A DNA stretch of 50,261 bases from Sulfurimonas sp. (GTDB taxonomy: Bacteria > Campylobacterota > Campylobacteria > Campylobacterales > Sulfurimonadaceae): assembly GCF_026988655.1 (NCBI RefSeq), contig NZ_JALSKT010000043.1, forward strand, positions 1 to 50,261. The letters are read 5' to 3'. A program made the translations under genes and the position numbers. Shown one piece after another: positions 28,344-36,420 of this stretch; positions within the stretch are counted from its first letter, which is position 1; each line of letters opens with the position of its first letter. Below the pieces are notes generated by a model, which did no database searches, was not told the DNA's origin, and worked only from the letters and a program-made list of their open reading frames with translations.

Positions 28344-28895
28344 ATGAGTAGCAATTTAGATTTAATTCAATTAACAGAACAAACAAAAAAACTCACTGCA
28401 ATGGTAGTAGAAGATGAAAAAGTAACAAATGAACTTTTGAGTTCAACTTTTAAAAACTTTTTTGCCGAAGTAGATTCATGTTTTGATGGCGATTCAGCTT
28501 TAAAAATATATAAACAAAAACAACCTGATGTTGTATTTGTAGATATTATCATGTCAGGTATGGACGGTATTGAACTTTCACGTAAAATACGTGAAATTAA
28601 TCCTTCACAAATTATCATCGTTATCTCTGCAAGCAATGATATGGAAAAAATATCTGAATCAATTGAAGTTGGTGTAAATAGCTTCATACAAAAACCAATT
28701 GATACGAAAAAAATCATTGAGCTTCTTGGAAGTGTTGTATCTATGGTGGCTAAAAAGAAAAAAATTGAAACAAAAACATTTTCAATTTCTCTTCCTTTAG
28801 ATCTATATGAAACAGTTAATGATAATGCAAAAGCAGAAAGCATCTCTAAAAATGCCGTAATTATTAGAGCATTGCGTAGTTTTTACGATCAATAA
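28344..28895 (+). CDS. Response regulator receiver fused to a ribbon-helix-helix DNA-binding tail
   Basis: The 183-residue protein has a receiver domain (about 17-130) with acidic pocket VVEDE (22-25), phosphoacceptor Asp67 in VVFVDIIMSGMDG, the conserved Ser in VISASND and Lys in FIQKP. The tail (about 146-183, SISLPLDLYETVNDNAKAES then SKNAVIIRALRSF) looks like an Arc/CopG/MetJ ribbon-helix-helix domain. Such a pairing is uncommon, since most receivers carry winged-helix or LuxR tails. The domain would dimerise and bind DNA through a beta ribbon. No histidine kinase is adjacent, so it is an orphan. AAGGGAAAT precedes the ATG. Confidence 0.8.
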   Translation: MSSNLDLIQLTEQTKKLTAMVVEDEKVTNELLSSTFKNFFAEVDSCFDGDSALKIYKQKQPDVVFVDIIMSGMDGIELSRKIREINPSQIIIVISASNDMEKISESIEVGVNSFIQKPIDTKKIIELLGSVVSMVAKKKKIETKTFSISLPLDLYETVNDNAKAESISKNAVIIRALRSFYDQ

Positions 28896-28915
28896 TTTTT
28901 AATTTGATTTTACAT

Positions 28916-28944
28916 GAAATTAATCTTTTTTTAAGATTAATTTC
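28916..28944 (+). terminator. Hairpin after the receiver/RHH gene
   Basis: A perfect 12-bp stem (GAAATTAATCTT against AAGATTAATTTC) with a TTTTT loop. It separates the regulator gene from the tRNA-Glu promoter, whose TATAAT follows within three bases. Confidence 0.55.
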
Positions 28945-28946
28945 TA

Positions 28947-28952
28947 TATAAT
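28947..28952 (+). promoter_or_regulatory. -10 box of tRNA-Glu
   Basis: TATAAT followed by TTCGGCTC, about 37 bases before the mature tRNA. No clear -35 box. Confidence 0.55.
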
Positions 28953-28989
28953 TTCGGCTCAACAAATAAGTTGATACACTTTCTTCAAT

Positions 28990-29064
28990 GGCCCCGTCGT
29001 CTAGCGGTTAGGATCCATGGTTTTCATCCATGTTACAGGAGTTCAATTCTCCTCGGGGTCACCA
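28990..29064 (+). tRNA. tRNA-Glu, anticodon TTC
   Basis: A 75-nt cloverleaf with acceptor GGCCCCG pairing CGGGGTC, an anticodon stem around CATGG/CCATG with loop TTTTCAT (anticodon TTC), a T arm ending GTTCAATTC and an encoded CCA. In organisms that make Gln-tRNA by transamidation the GluRS pair is central. The neighbouring gene is a degenerate GluRS paralogue 84 bases downstream. Confidence 0.96.
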
Positions 29065-29148
29065 TTTACTTACTTAAAAAATCAAACTTTAAATCATAAA
29101 TTAATCTAAACTTTGCTAAAATCACGAAAAATATTTTTAGGAATTTTA

Positions 29149-30429
29149 ATGTTAAGATTTGCACAAAGTCCTACTACTGATATGTCTATAGAAGACTTAA
29201 GAATCGTCCTACTCAATTATATTGTAGCTAAACAAAAAAAAGAAGATTTAATTGTTCGTATTGAAGATACTGATAAGCACAAAAACATTGAAGGAAAAGA
29301 TCAAGAAATTTTAGATATTTTAGGTCTATTTGGAATTACACATTCTCAAGTTATTTACCAAAGTCAAAATTTTAAATTTCATTCGGCTATGGCGTTACAG
29401 CTTTTACATGAGAAAAAAGCATTTGCATGTTTTTGTTCTGTAGCTTGGCTCCAAAATAAACGTCAAGAAGCAAAAGCTGCTAATAAGACATATAACTATG
29501 ATGATGCTTGTAGAAACCTTCCAGCAGAACTCGTCATAGATAATACAAATCCATTTACTATTCGTATCAATAGACCAGATGAGCCTATTGTTATAGATGA
29601 TCGTATAAAAGGTAAAGTTACATTTAGCCCAGATAAAGTAGATAGTTTTGTAATCATGCATCAAGACAAAACACCTACATATAATTTTGCTTGTGCAGTA
29701 GACGATATGCTTAGTGATATTTCCATTATTATTTGCAGTGAAGAGCAGATAAATAACTCCCCTAAACAAGAGCATGTTAGAAATACTCTTGGGTATAATA
29801 AAAAGATTGAATACGCTCATCTTCCTTCCTTTTCTAAAAAGGAAAGTAGTGACCTCTTAAGTGTTAAACGCTTACTCGAAGAAGGATATTTGCCAGAAGC
29901 AATATCAAATTATCTAATATCAACTTGCTATGAAGCACCAAAAGAGCTCTTTACCTTAGAAGAAGTAGTAGAGTGGTTCACTCTTGATAGAGTATCAAAG
30001 AACCCTACCCATTTTGATATTGACAGATTGAAGCATATAAATAAAGAATACTTAAAAGCGATGCAAGCTAAAGAGCTTTCTCGTTATGTGGGTTTTGCTG
30101 ATGCTGAGATAGGAGAACTCGCTCGTCTTTATCTTGATGAAGTAAATACTACGCTTGAGTTAAAATCTAAAATAATGCCTATCTTTGAAAAAAGAAATAT
30201 TCCTAAGAAGTTTGAAGAGCAAGCTGTTCTTATCTCAAAAACAATTAAAACAGCACCCTACTTTGAAGAATATGATGACTTTAAAGATTATCTTATCAAA
30301 GAAACAGGAGTGAAAGAAAAATATCTTGTAAACCTATTGTATCTACTTTTAACAAATGCGGAACATGGACCAGATATTTCTAAAGTTTATAAATATCTAA
30401 AAAATTATCTTATGGAGATTATTAAATGA
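29149..30429 (+). CDS. Glutamyl-tRNA synthetase paralogue lacking catalytic signatures
   Basis: This 426-residue protein follows the full-length GluRS layout of the second GluRS (GltX2) of Helicobacter and Campylobacter, with an intact RIEDTD segment (about 44), TPTYNFACAVDD and a helical anticodon-binding half. I start it at ATG 29149, with TAGGAATTTT upstream. Three ATP-binding signatures are altered. The HIGH position reads SIED (13-16, in SPTTDMSIEDLR). The RGEDH-type motif reads CSEEQ (about 196-200). The KMSKR loop is shortened to SKKESSDLLSVKR (about 229-241). The frame is otherwise intact and unbroken. It probably cannot activate glutamate. A tRNA-binding or regulatory role, or early decay, is possible. 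It is not the short YadB type, because the anticodon domain is present. Confidence 0.8.
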   Translation: MLRFAQSPTTDMSIEDLRIVLLNYIVAKQKKEDLIVRIEDTDKHKNIEGKDQEILDILGLFGITHSQVIYQSQNFKFHSAMALQLLHEKKAFACFCSVAWLQNKRQEAKAANKTYNYDDACRNLPAELVIDNTNPFTIRINRPDEPIVIDDRIKGKVTFSPDKVDSFVIMHQDKTPTYNFACAVDDMLSDISIIICSEEQINNSPKQEHVRNTLGYNKKIEYAHLPSFSKKESSDLLSVKRLLEEGYLPEAISNYLISTCYEAPKELFTLEEVVEWFTLDRVSKNPTHFDIDRLKHINKEYLKAMQAKELSRYVGFADAEIGELARLYLDEVNTTLELKSKIMPIFEKRNIPKKFEEQAVLISKTIKTAPYFEEYDDFKDYLIKETGVKEKYLVNLLYLLLTNAEHGPDISKVYKYLKNYLMEIIK

Positions 30430-30710
30430 ATGCACTAATAGAAATTATACAAGGACTCGGCGGAATATTTATTTCACTTATTAATGTTTATATATGGGTT
30501 ATCATTATTGGAGCTCTTTTAAGTTTTGTAAACCCAGACCCTTACAATCCAATTGTACAATTTTTATATAAAGTTACAAACCCAGCATATAGCTTCGTAA
30601 GACGATTTATGAGAACGGATATAAATGGTCTTGACTTTGCTCCTTTAATCATCATAGTCGTTTTACAGGTGCTTATAGTTGTATTGAGTTCTCTTCTTTA
30701 CAATTTGTAA
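30426..30710 (+). CDS. YggT family membrane protein
   Basis: A 94-residue inner-membrane protein with two hydrophobic segments (about 12-32 and 67-92), joined by the family-typical NPDPYNPIVQFLYKVTNPAYSFVRR. YggT proteins are linked to cell shape and osmotic tolerance, but the activity is unknown. The ATG overlaps the stop of the GluRS-like gene (ATTAAATGA), so the two are co-translated. Confidence 0.85.
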   Translation: MNALIEIIQGLGGIFISLINVYIWVIIIGALLSFVNPDPYNPIVQFLYKVTNPAYSFVRRFMRTDINGLDFAPLIIIVVLQVLIVVLSSLLYNL

Positions 30711-30715
30711 GCTCA

Positions 30716-30750
30716 ATAAATATTTTGTCGAAAAAAGACAAAATATTTAT
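30716..30750. terminator. Bidirectional terminator between yggT and the lipoprotein gene
   Basis: A 14-bp perfect stem (ATAAATATTTTGTC against GACAAAATATTTAT) with a 7-base GAAAAAA loop fills the gap between two convergent genes. It would serve both strands. Confidence 0.75.
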
Positions 30751-30751
30751 A

Positions 30752-31213
30752 CTACTCTTCTTTTTTAAAAATCATTTTCCCAGAACTACCTTCTTTACTT
30801 TTGACTTCTAAACGCAGTAAGTTACTCTCTTTAGGAAATACAAGCTTATAATACCTGAGCCATTGTGCTTTGGATGATGTTAGTGAAATAAATTCATTTT
30901 TTGCATTAAGCTTTTCAACTTTTATAGGTTTTTTATTATTCAGTAAAAAATTAACATCTTGTGAATATTCTTTTTTAATGTATAAAGAAATGTAAAAAAA
31001 TTCATTATCTTTGTATTTTTTTGCTCTAACTTTATTGAGATATATTGCAGAAACGATTCCTATAACTTTATCTTCTGTTTGAATTTTTGAGCTTTGTATG
31101 ACATCTTCACTTAATGCTTGCTCTTTCGTAATGTTAAAATCTTCGAAGGCACTTTTATGTGCACAAGCACTGAATATAACGGTTAATGCAAAAAATATAA
31201 AAAAAGTTCTCAT
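30752..31213 (-). CDS. Putative lipoprotein of unknown function
   Basis: A 153-residue protein with a lipoprotein signal (MRTFFIFFALTVIFSAC, acylated Cys17). The rest is a mixed alpha/beta domain without a family I recognise (EDKVIGIVSAIYLNKVRAKKY, then FFYISLYIKKEY). It is likely anchored in the outer membrane by the Lol system. It is monocistronic, divergent from mobB and convergent with yggT. Confidence 0.6.
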   Translation of the reverse strand: MRTFFIFFALTVIFSACAHKSAFEDFNITKEQALSEDVIQSSKIQTEDKVIGIVSAIYLNKVRAKKYKDNEFFYISLYIKKEYSQDVNFLLNNKKPIKVEKLNAKNEFISLTSSKAQWLRYYKLVFPKESNLLRLEVKSKEGSSGKMIFKKEE

Positions 31214-31296
31214 TTTAGGCCTTATTTTTTTGAGAATTATATCTTATTAAACTCTTCTTTTGTATAATTGATTAAAATTTAAATTAAAGTCTGACA

Positions 31297-31800
31297 TTGA
31301 AAAAAAGATTAGCCGTTGCATTTACAGGACCTTCAAACAGTGGAAAAACTACCTTAATCCTAAAAGTAGCTCGCAAGTTCATTCATGAACATAAACTTGA
31401 AGTTGCCATTGTCAAACATGATCCAAAAGATAAAGCCCGTTTTGATGTGGAGGGAAAAGATAGTTACAAGTTTAGTGATACCGGTGCTGAAGTTATTGTG
31501 ACTTCACCAAATCGAACGACTTACTTTTCCAACCGACATTCAGAACTTGAAGATATGGTAAGACTTTTTGATCAATTTGATATTTTATTGGTTGAAGGCT
31601 TAAAAAATCTTCCATTACCACGAATAAGTGTCTTTAGAGATACTATAGATAAGGATTATTTTCCATATATGAATGCTTTAGCAATAGATAATACAATTGA
31701 CATAAAGCAATACAACATTCCAAACGCAGTAGATGTTTTAAATCTAAACGAAGTAGATGAAGTGATATCTTGGATATTACAAAATGCAAAACAAATTTAA
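31297..31800 (+). CDS. mobB: Molybdopterin-guanine dinucleotide biosynthesis protein MobB
   Basis: MobB is a GTP-binding adaptor for molybdenum cofactor maturation. The 167-residue protein has Walker A GPSNSGKTT (11-19), the KHDP segment (about 47-50), DTGAE, and LLVEGLKNLPLPRI, which match the family. The start is TTG and only AAAG precedes it, a weak site. fbp follows after 13 bases, a genomic pairing rather than a pathway. Confidence 0.85.
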   Translation: MKKRLAVAFTGPSNSGKTTLILKVARKFIHEHKLEVAIVKHDPKDKARFDVEGKDSYKFSDTGAEVIVTSPNRTTYFSNRHSELEDMVRLFDQFDILLVEGLKNLPLPRISVFRDTIDKDYFPYMNALAIDNTIDIKQYNIPNAVDVLNLNEVDEVISWILQNAKQI

Positions 31801-31813
31801 CAAAGGATAGAGA

Positions 31814-32656
31814 ATGAGAGATATATTTGACGCGATACAAACAAGTGCTAAAAGAATTAAAGATGCAATTGATGTAAAAGATATTGGGTATTCCCAGCAA
31901 GAAAATTCTTCTGGTGAAACGCAGCTAGAGCTTGATATCAAATGTGATATGATTATTGAAGAGGAATTTTCAAAGGTTGCTTCTATTCATACAATAGCAA
32001 GTGAAGAGAAACAGCATGCAGAACTTTTACATGAAGATGGAAAATACTTCATCGCTTATGATCCTCTTGATGGTTCATCACTTGTGGATGTGAACTTAAG
32101 TGTTGGTTCAATTTTTGGAATATATGAAAATGATTTTGGTACAAAAAATATGGTGGCAGCTTGTTATGTGGTTTATGGTCCCCGTGTTGAAATGGTTTTT
32201 GCCCAAAATAAAGCTAAACTCTATCTTTTACAAGCTGGCGACTTTGAATTTGTTAAAGAGATTAGACTTACAGAAAAAGGTAAGTTGATGGCTCCAGGTG
32301 GAACACAACAAAATTGGGAAAAGTATCATAAAGAGATGATTGATGGTTTTTTTGCTGAGGGTTATCGTCTTCGTTATTCTGGTGGAATGGTTCCAGATCT
32401 TCACCAAATTTTACTTAAAGGTGGTGGACTTTTTAGTTACCCAGCTACAAGTGATAAACCAGAAGGTAAGTTGCGTCGTCTTTTTGAAGTTTTCCCATTT
32501 GCTTTTATCTATAAAATAGCAGGCGGTGAAGCTATCAACGGTTCGGATGATTTGATGACTTTAGGTCATGGACATATTCATGATACTTCTCCTTGTTTTT
32601 TCGGCTCAAAATATGAAGTAAAAAGAGTAAAAGAAGTTTATGCAAAAAATGCATGA
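31814..32656 (+). CDS. fbp: Fructose-1,6-bisphosphatase class I
   Basis: Fbp removes the 1-phosphate from fructose 1,6-bisphosphate in gluconeogenesis, needed when carbon enters through the reductive TCA cycle. The 280-residue protein has the metal-site signature IASEEKQ (about 75-81) and [20 protein letters not shown] (about 87-106), plus [19 protein letters not shown] and [12 protein letters not shown]. This is the metal-dependent phosphatase fold and is somewhat shorter than the E. coli enzyme. AAAGGATAG precedes the ATG. Confidence 0.94.
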   Translation: MRDIFDAIQTSAKRIKDAIDVKDIGYSQQENSSGETQLELDIKCDMIIEEEFSKVASIHTIASEEKQHAELLHEDGKYFIAYDPLDGSSLVDVNLSVGSIFGIYENDFGTKNMVAACYVVYGPRVEMVFAQNKAKLYLLQAGDFEFVKEIRLTEKGKLMAPGGTQQNWEKYHKEMIDGFFAEGYRLRYSGGMVPDLHQILLKGGGLFSYPATSDKPEGKLRRLFEVFPFAFIYKIAGGEAINGSDDLMTLGHGHIHDTSPCFFGSKYEVKRVKEVYAKNA

Positions 32657-32846
32657 GAAGCCTAAGGATAAGTTTGAACTTTATCTTGATGAGATGATCA
32701 TCAAAATTCAAGCTTGTCAAGAAGAAAAAGCTCATAAAAGTTGTAGTGCTTGTGAGCATTACTTCGGTTGTGAATTACGAGACGAGTATGTTAAGGCCGT
32801 TTACAACAGTATGTCAAAAGGTGAAACAGGCGGATTTGAGTTTTAG
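32640..32846 (+). CDS. Small cysteine-containing protein, function unknown
   Basis: A 68-residue protein (or 65 from a second ATG at 32649) overlapping the end of fbp by 17 bases. Four cysteines are spaced C-x9-C-x2-C-x5-C within [19 protein letters not shown] and GCEL, which could bind a metal. I recall similar short proteins beside metG or fbp in Sulfurimonas but cannot name the family. It lies between fbp and metG on the same strand. Confidence 0.6.
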   Translation: MQKMHEKPKDKFELYLDEMIIKIQACQEEKAHKSCSACEHYFGCELRDEYVKAVYNSMSKGETGGFEF

Positions 32847-32907
32847 CCTATTGGCAAGACAAAACATTTTAGATAAAATACATTAAATATTTATACAGGA
32901 CAAAAAA

Positions 32908-34842
32908 TTGAGCAAATATATTACAACACCTATATACTATGTGAATGGAGAGGCTCATATTGGGCATGCTTACACAACTTTCATTGCAGACACTGTGGCA
33001 CGCTACGAAAGATTAAAAGGTGAAGATACTTTCTTTTTAACAGGAACAGATGAACATGGTCAAAAGATAGAAGAGTCAGCAGAAAAAGCTGGTAAACCTA
33101 CACAGCAATTTGCAGATGAAATCAGTGCTACTTTTAAAAACCTTTGGGATGAATTTGAGATAAGTTATGATAAATTTATCCGCACAACAGACGAAGAGCA
33201 TATGCGTGGTGTACAAAAAGCTTTTGAAGTTATGTATGCCAAAGGTGATATCTATAAGGACTTTTATGAAGGTCATTACTGCGTTAGTTGTGAGACATTT
33301 TTTCCTGAAACGCAGCTTGTAGATGGTGAATTTTGTCCAGACTGTGGTAGAACTACCAGTGTTGTAAAAGAAGAGAGTTACTTTTTCAAACTTTCAAAAT
33401 ATGAGGATAAACTTCTAAAGCATTATGAAGAAAATCCTGAGTTTATTATGCCTCGTTCTCGTGCAAATGAAGTGGTAAATTTTGTAAAAGGTGGTTTACG
33501 AGATCTTTCTGTTACACGTACCTCTTTTAGTTGGGGTGTGAAAATGCCAAAAAGTATCGGGGATGACAAACATGTTATGTATGTTTGGCTTGATGCACTT
33601 TTAAACTATATTACAGCACTTGGATATGGCAGTGATGAAGAAAAAATGAATTATTGGCCTGCAGATATTCATTTTGTAGGAAAAGATATCCTACGTTTTC
33701 ATGCTATCTATTGGCCTGCATTTTTAATGAGCTTAGATTTACCACTTCCAAAGCACATTGGTGCGCATGGATGGTGGACAAGAGATGGCGAAAAAATGAG
33801 TAAATCAAAAGGAAATGTAGTCTCTCCAAAAGAGGTTGCTGATGCTTATGGTGTTGAAAACCTTAGATACTTTATGCTCAGAGAAGTTCCTTTTGGTCAA
33901 GATGGTGATTTTTCTCAACGTGCGTTTATAGATAGAATTAATTCAGAACTGAGTAATGATCTTGGAAATCTTCTCAACCGTATTATCGGTATGAGTGGAA
34001 AATATTCTGATTTTGAAATAGATAGCGTAGATGTTGAAAAATATCATGCAAAAGAAATCTCAGATATGAATGTTATTTTAGACTCTCTTGATACATTTTT
34101 AAAAAACCTTCAAACCCATAGGTATCTTGAAGAACTGTGGAAACTTTTTTCTATTGGTAATGGTGTTATACAAGAGTATGAACCATGGGCAAAAATGAAA
34201 AATGGACAAAAAGATGAAGCACTAGCAACAGTTGCAGTTGTTGCTAACATCTTGGCTAAAGCCGCTATTATGCTTCATCCTATTATGCCAAAAACTACAA
34301 ATATTATAGCCGATGCACTCTCTTTTGAGATCAATACTGCGAGTTATAAAGAGCTTGTTGTAGATAAAAAACTATTAAAACTATTTAATATTAAAAAAGT
34401 CCCTCCTCTTTTTCCTCGTGTGGAAGAGCCATTAATGGAAGAAGCACCAAAAGCTGAGCCTCAAACTATTAAAGAAGATAACAATCCAAAAGAAAAATCT
34501 AAAAAAGAGGATGATAATCTTATTGAGATTGGACAGTTTTTTGAAACTTCACTAAAGGTAGGAACTGTTATTGAAGCTGAAGAAGTTCCAAAAAGTAAAA
34601 AACTTCTTAAACTTCAAGTTGATTTGGGTGAAGCATCTCCCCGTCAAGTTGTTGCCGGTATTAAAGAATTTTATTCTCCGCAAGATTTACTCAATACGCA
34701 AGTGTGTGTTGTAGCAAACCTAAAACCTGCGAAACTGATGGGAATGATGAGTGAAGGAATGCTTCTTGCAGCAAAAGATGAAGATGGTTTATGTCTGGTT
34801 AGACCAGAAAAACCTAAAAAAGCAGGTACACCTATTGGATGA
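32908..34842 (+). CDS. metG: Methionyl-tRNA synthetase
   Basis: MetG charges initiator and elongator tRNA-Met. The 644-residue protein has HIGHAYTTF (about 17-25), a zinc knuckle with CVSC and CPDC (about 125-145), KMSKSKGN (about 297-304) and a C-terminal tRNA-binding OB domain (about 535-644, GQFFETSLKVGTVIEAEEVP). A charged linker (about 505-530) joins it. The start is TTG with CAGGA upstream. The next gene overlaps its stop by four bases (ATGAG). Confidence 0.96.
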   Translation: MSKYITTPIYYVNGEAHIGHAYTTFIADTVARYERLKGEDTFFLTGTDEHGQKIEESAEKAGKPTQQFADEISATFKNLWDEFEISYDKFIRTTDEEHMRGVQKAFEVMYAKGDIYKDFYEGHYCVSCETFFPETQLVDGEFCPDCGRTTSVVKEESYFFKLSKYEDKLLKHYEENPEFIMPRSRANEVVNFVKGGLRDLSVTRTSFSWGVKMPKSIGDDKHVMYVWLDALLNYITALGYGSDEEKMNYWPADIHFVGKDILRFHAIYWPAFLMSLDLPLPKHIGAHGWWTRDGEKMSKSKGNVVSPKEVADAYGVENLRYFMLREVPFGQDGDFSQRAFIDRINSELSNDLGNLLNRIIGMSGKYSDFEIDSVDVEKYHAKEISDMNVILDSLDTFLKNLQTHRYLEELWKLFSIGNGVIQEYEPWAKMKNGQKDEALATVAVVANILAKAAIMLHPIMPKTTNIIADALSFEINTASYKELVVDKKLLKLFNIKKVPPLFPRVEEPLMEEAPKAEPQTIKEDNNPKEKSKKEDDNLIEIGQFFETSLKVGTVIEAEEVPKSKKLLKLQVDLGEASPRQVVAGIKEFYSPQDLLNTQVCVVANLKPAKLMGMMSEGMLLAAKDEDGLCLVRPEKPKKAGTPIG

Positions 34843-35843
34843 GACTTGAAAACACTCTAGCACTTATAAATGGGGAACTAATAAACTCTCCATTTGTAAA
34901 TAATTTCACAAATATCATATTTGAAGCTAAAGCTGTAAGACGGGGTGACCTTTTTATTGCTTTTGATGAGACTACGATTGAAGAGGCTATTTTCAATGGT
35001 GCTTATGGTGTCATTTTTGATAAACCTACCCAAATTACAGATAGTGAAATAGCTTGGATAAAAGTCAAAGATCTTGAAGATGCTCTTAAAAGACTTTTAC
35101 GTTTTGAATTAATAAATAAAGAAACTACAGTCTATGAATGCGATGAAATAATTTTAAAACTTGCACTACAGGTTGTTACAGAGCCAAATTTTGTTGTACT
35201 ACATGGCGATATAAAAGCTATATTTAAAATGCTATCTAATATAGAATCAGGTTCAATCATATTATTTAGTCCTGCCCTGACAAGTAAAGATATTTTTACA
35301 AATACAAAAAAACTTCCAAAAGCTCCAGCTAATAGTATAAATATTGTTGAACAGACACTATTTGAAACCTCTTTTATTTACGATAATACTTTTTACGAAA
35401 GGCAATTAATCTCACCATTTTTTATGCCCTACCTCGAAAAATTACTCTATTTATTTAAAAGTTTAAAGATAAACTTTAGACTCCGTAAATTTACCCCTAT
35501 AGAGCACTTTGAAGCTGTTTTTACAAATAAAAATTTTGAAATAAAAGAGTTTGGTACAAGCGACAAAGTGTTAATCTTTGAAAAAAGTTCTGCATTAATT
35601 TCTAATGAAATTTCATTCTTGCAATCACAAGCATGTTGGGCAAAAATCATTCATCTTATACCTCTCTCTTATAAAAGTAGTATAGATTCAGATAGTCAAA
35701 ATATTTTTATTTACAGGTACGAAGATGAGATAAAGAGTATACTTAAAGCCAATTCATTTCATTTTGCTTTACTTGTTGGTGTAGATAAGTCGATTCTTGA
35801 TAAACCTTTGGTGAAGCAAACACAATTAACTTTAGATTTTTAA
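34839..35843 (+). CDS. Protein with a Mur-ligase N-terminal-like domain but no ATP-binding centre
   Basis: I do not know a gene name. The first 90 residues (DSF-like NNFTNIIFEAKAVRRGDLF then IAF...EEAIFNGAYGVIFDKP) follow the substrate-binding N-domain of MurE/MurF-type ligases. The expected GTNGKTT ATP loop is absent and the remaining 240 residues do not look like the Mur core. It would bind a UDP-MurNAc-peptide-like ligand without ligating it, if the resemblance is real. It overlaps metG by four bases. The residues are Phe/Ile/Lys-rich, with no signal peptide. Family call uncertain. Confidence 0.5.
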   Translation: MRLENTLALINGELINSPFVNNFTNIIFEAKAVRRGDLFIAFDETTIEEAIFNGAYGVIFDKPTQITDSEIAWIKVKDLEDALKRLLRFELINKETTVYECDEIILKLALQVVTEPNFVVLHGDIKAIFKMLSNIESGSIILFSPALTSKDIFTNTKKLPKAPANSINIVEQTLFETSFIYDNTFYERQLISPFFMPYLEKLLYLFKSLKINFRLRKFTPIEHFEAVFTNKNFEIKEFGTSDKVLIFEKSSALISNEISFLQSQACWAKIIHLIPLSYKSSIDSDSQNIFIYRYEDEIKSILKANSFHFALLVGVDKSILDKPLVKQTQLTLDF

Positions 35844-35885
35844 AAAAAATGCTATATTAACAAGAATATTTAAAAAGGATTCTTC

Positions 35886-36416
35886 ATGAAAAAAATTCTC
35901 CTCGCTTCATTAGTATTAGCAGCTTCTTTATCTGCTTATGAAATTCAAAACTCTTCAGTAAAATTTACTGCGTTTAAAACTTATGCAAAAAAAGGTGTTA
36001 GTGGTGTTTTTGATGTTGTTAAAGTTACAACGAATAAAAATGACACTATTGTAGGTTTACTCTCAAATGCAACAGCAACGATCAATACTTCTAGCGTCAA
36101 TAGTGGTAATAAAGGTAGAGATATTAAGCTTGTTTCTAAATTCTTTGATGTTCAAAATGTAAAAAAGATTGAAGCAAAGATAATCAAGGTTGATAAAAAA
36201 ACTCTTGTTGCAAAAATTACAATGAATGAAAAATCTTTAGATATTCCGATGAGTTATACAGCAAAAAATGGAAAAATTACAGCAAAAGGTACTATCGATT
36301 TAGCTGATTTTGCTATGCTTTCTTCTCTTAAGTCAATAAATAAAGCATGCTATGCCTTACATCAGGGTAAAACTTGGCAAGATGTTGATATTGCATTTAC
36401 TTTAGACTATAAGTAA
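35886..36416 (+). CDS. YceI-family periplasmic protein
   Basis: A 176-residue protein with a signal peptide (MKKILLASLVLAASLSAYE) and the YceI lipocalin-like beta barrel (SSVKFTAFKTYAKKGVSGVFD, ending WQDVDIAFTLDYK). YceI proteins bind long isoprenoid or lipid ligands in a hydrophobic cavity; the ligand here is unknown. AAAAGGAT precedes the ATG. The next gene starts four bases after the stop, so the two form an operon. Confidence 0.85.
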   Translation: MKKILLASLVLAASLSAYEIQNSSVKFTAFKTYAKKGVSGVFDVVKVTTNKNDTIVGLLSNATATINTSSVNSGNKGRDIKLVSKFFDVQNVKKIEAKIIKVDKKTLVAKITMNEKSLDIPMSYTAKNGKITAKGTIDLADFAMLSSLKSINKACYALHQGKTWQDVDIAFTLDYK

Positions 36417-36420
36417 ATAA

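Noticed and set aside
28367-28843. 158-residue frame on the minus strand opposite the receiver/RHH gene
   Set aside because: It is a shadow frame: no ribosome binding site, low-complexity translation, and the sense gene has clear domains.
29113-29148. Longer N-terminus for the GluRS-like gene
   Set aside because: The family begins MLRFA. A TAAAAT -10 at about 29117-29122 implies the RNA starts after this region, and TAGGA fits ATG 29149.
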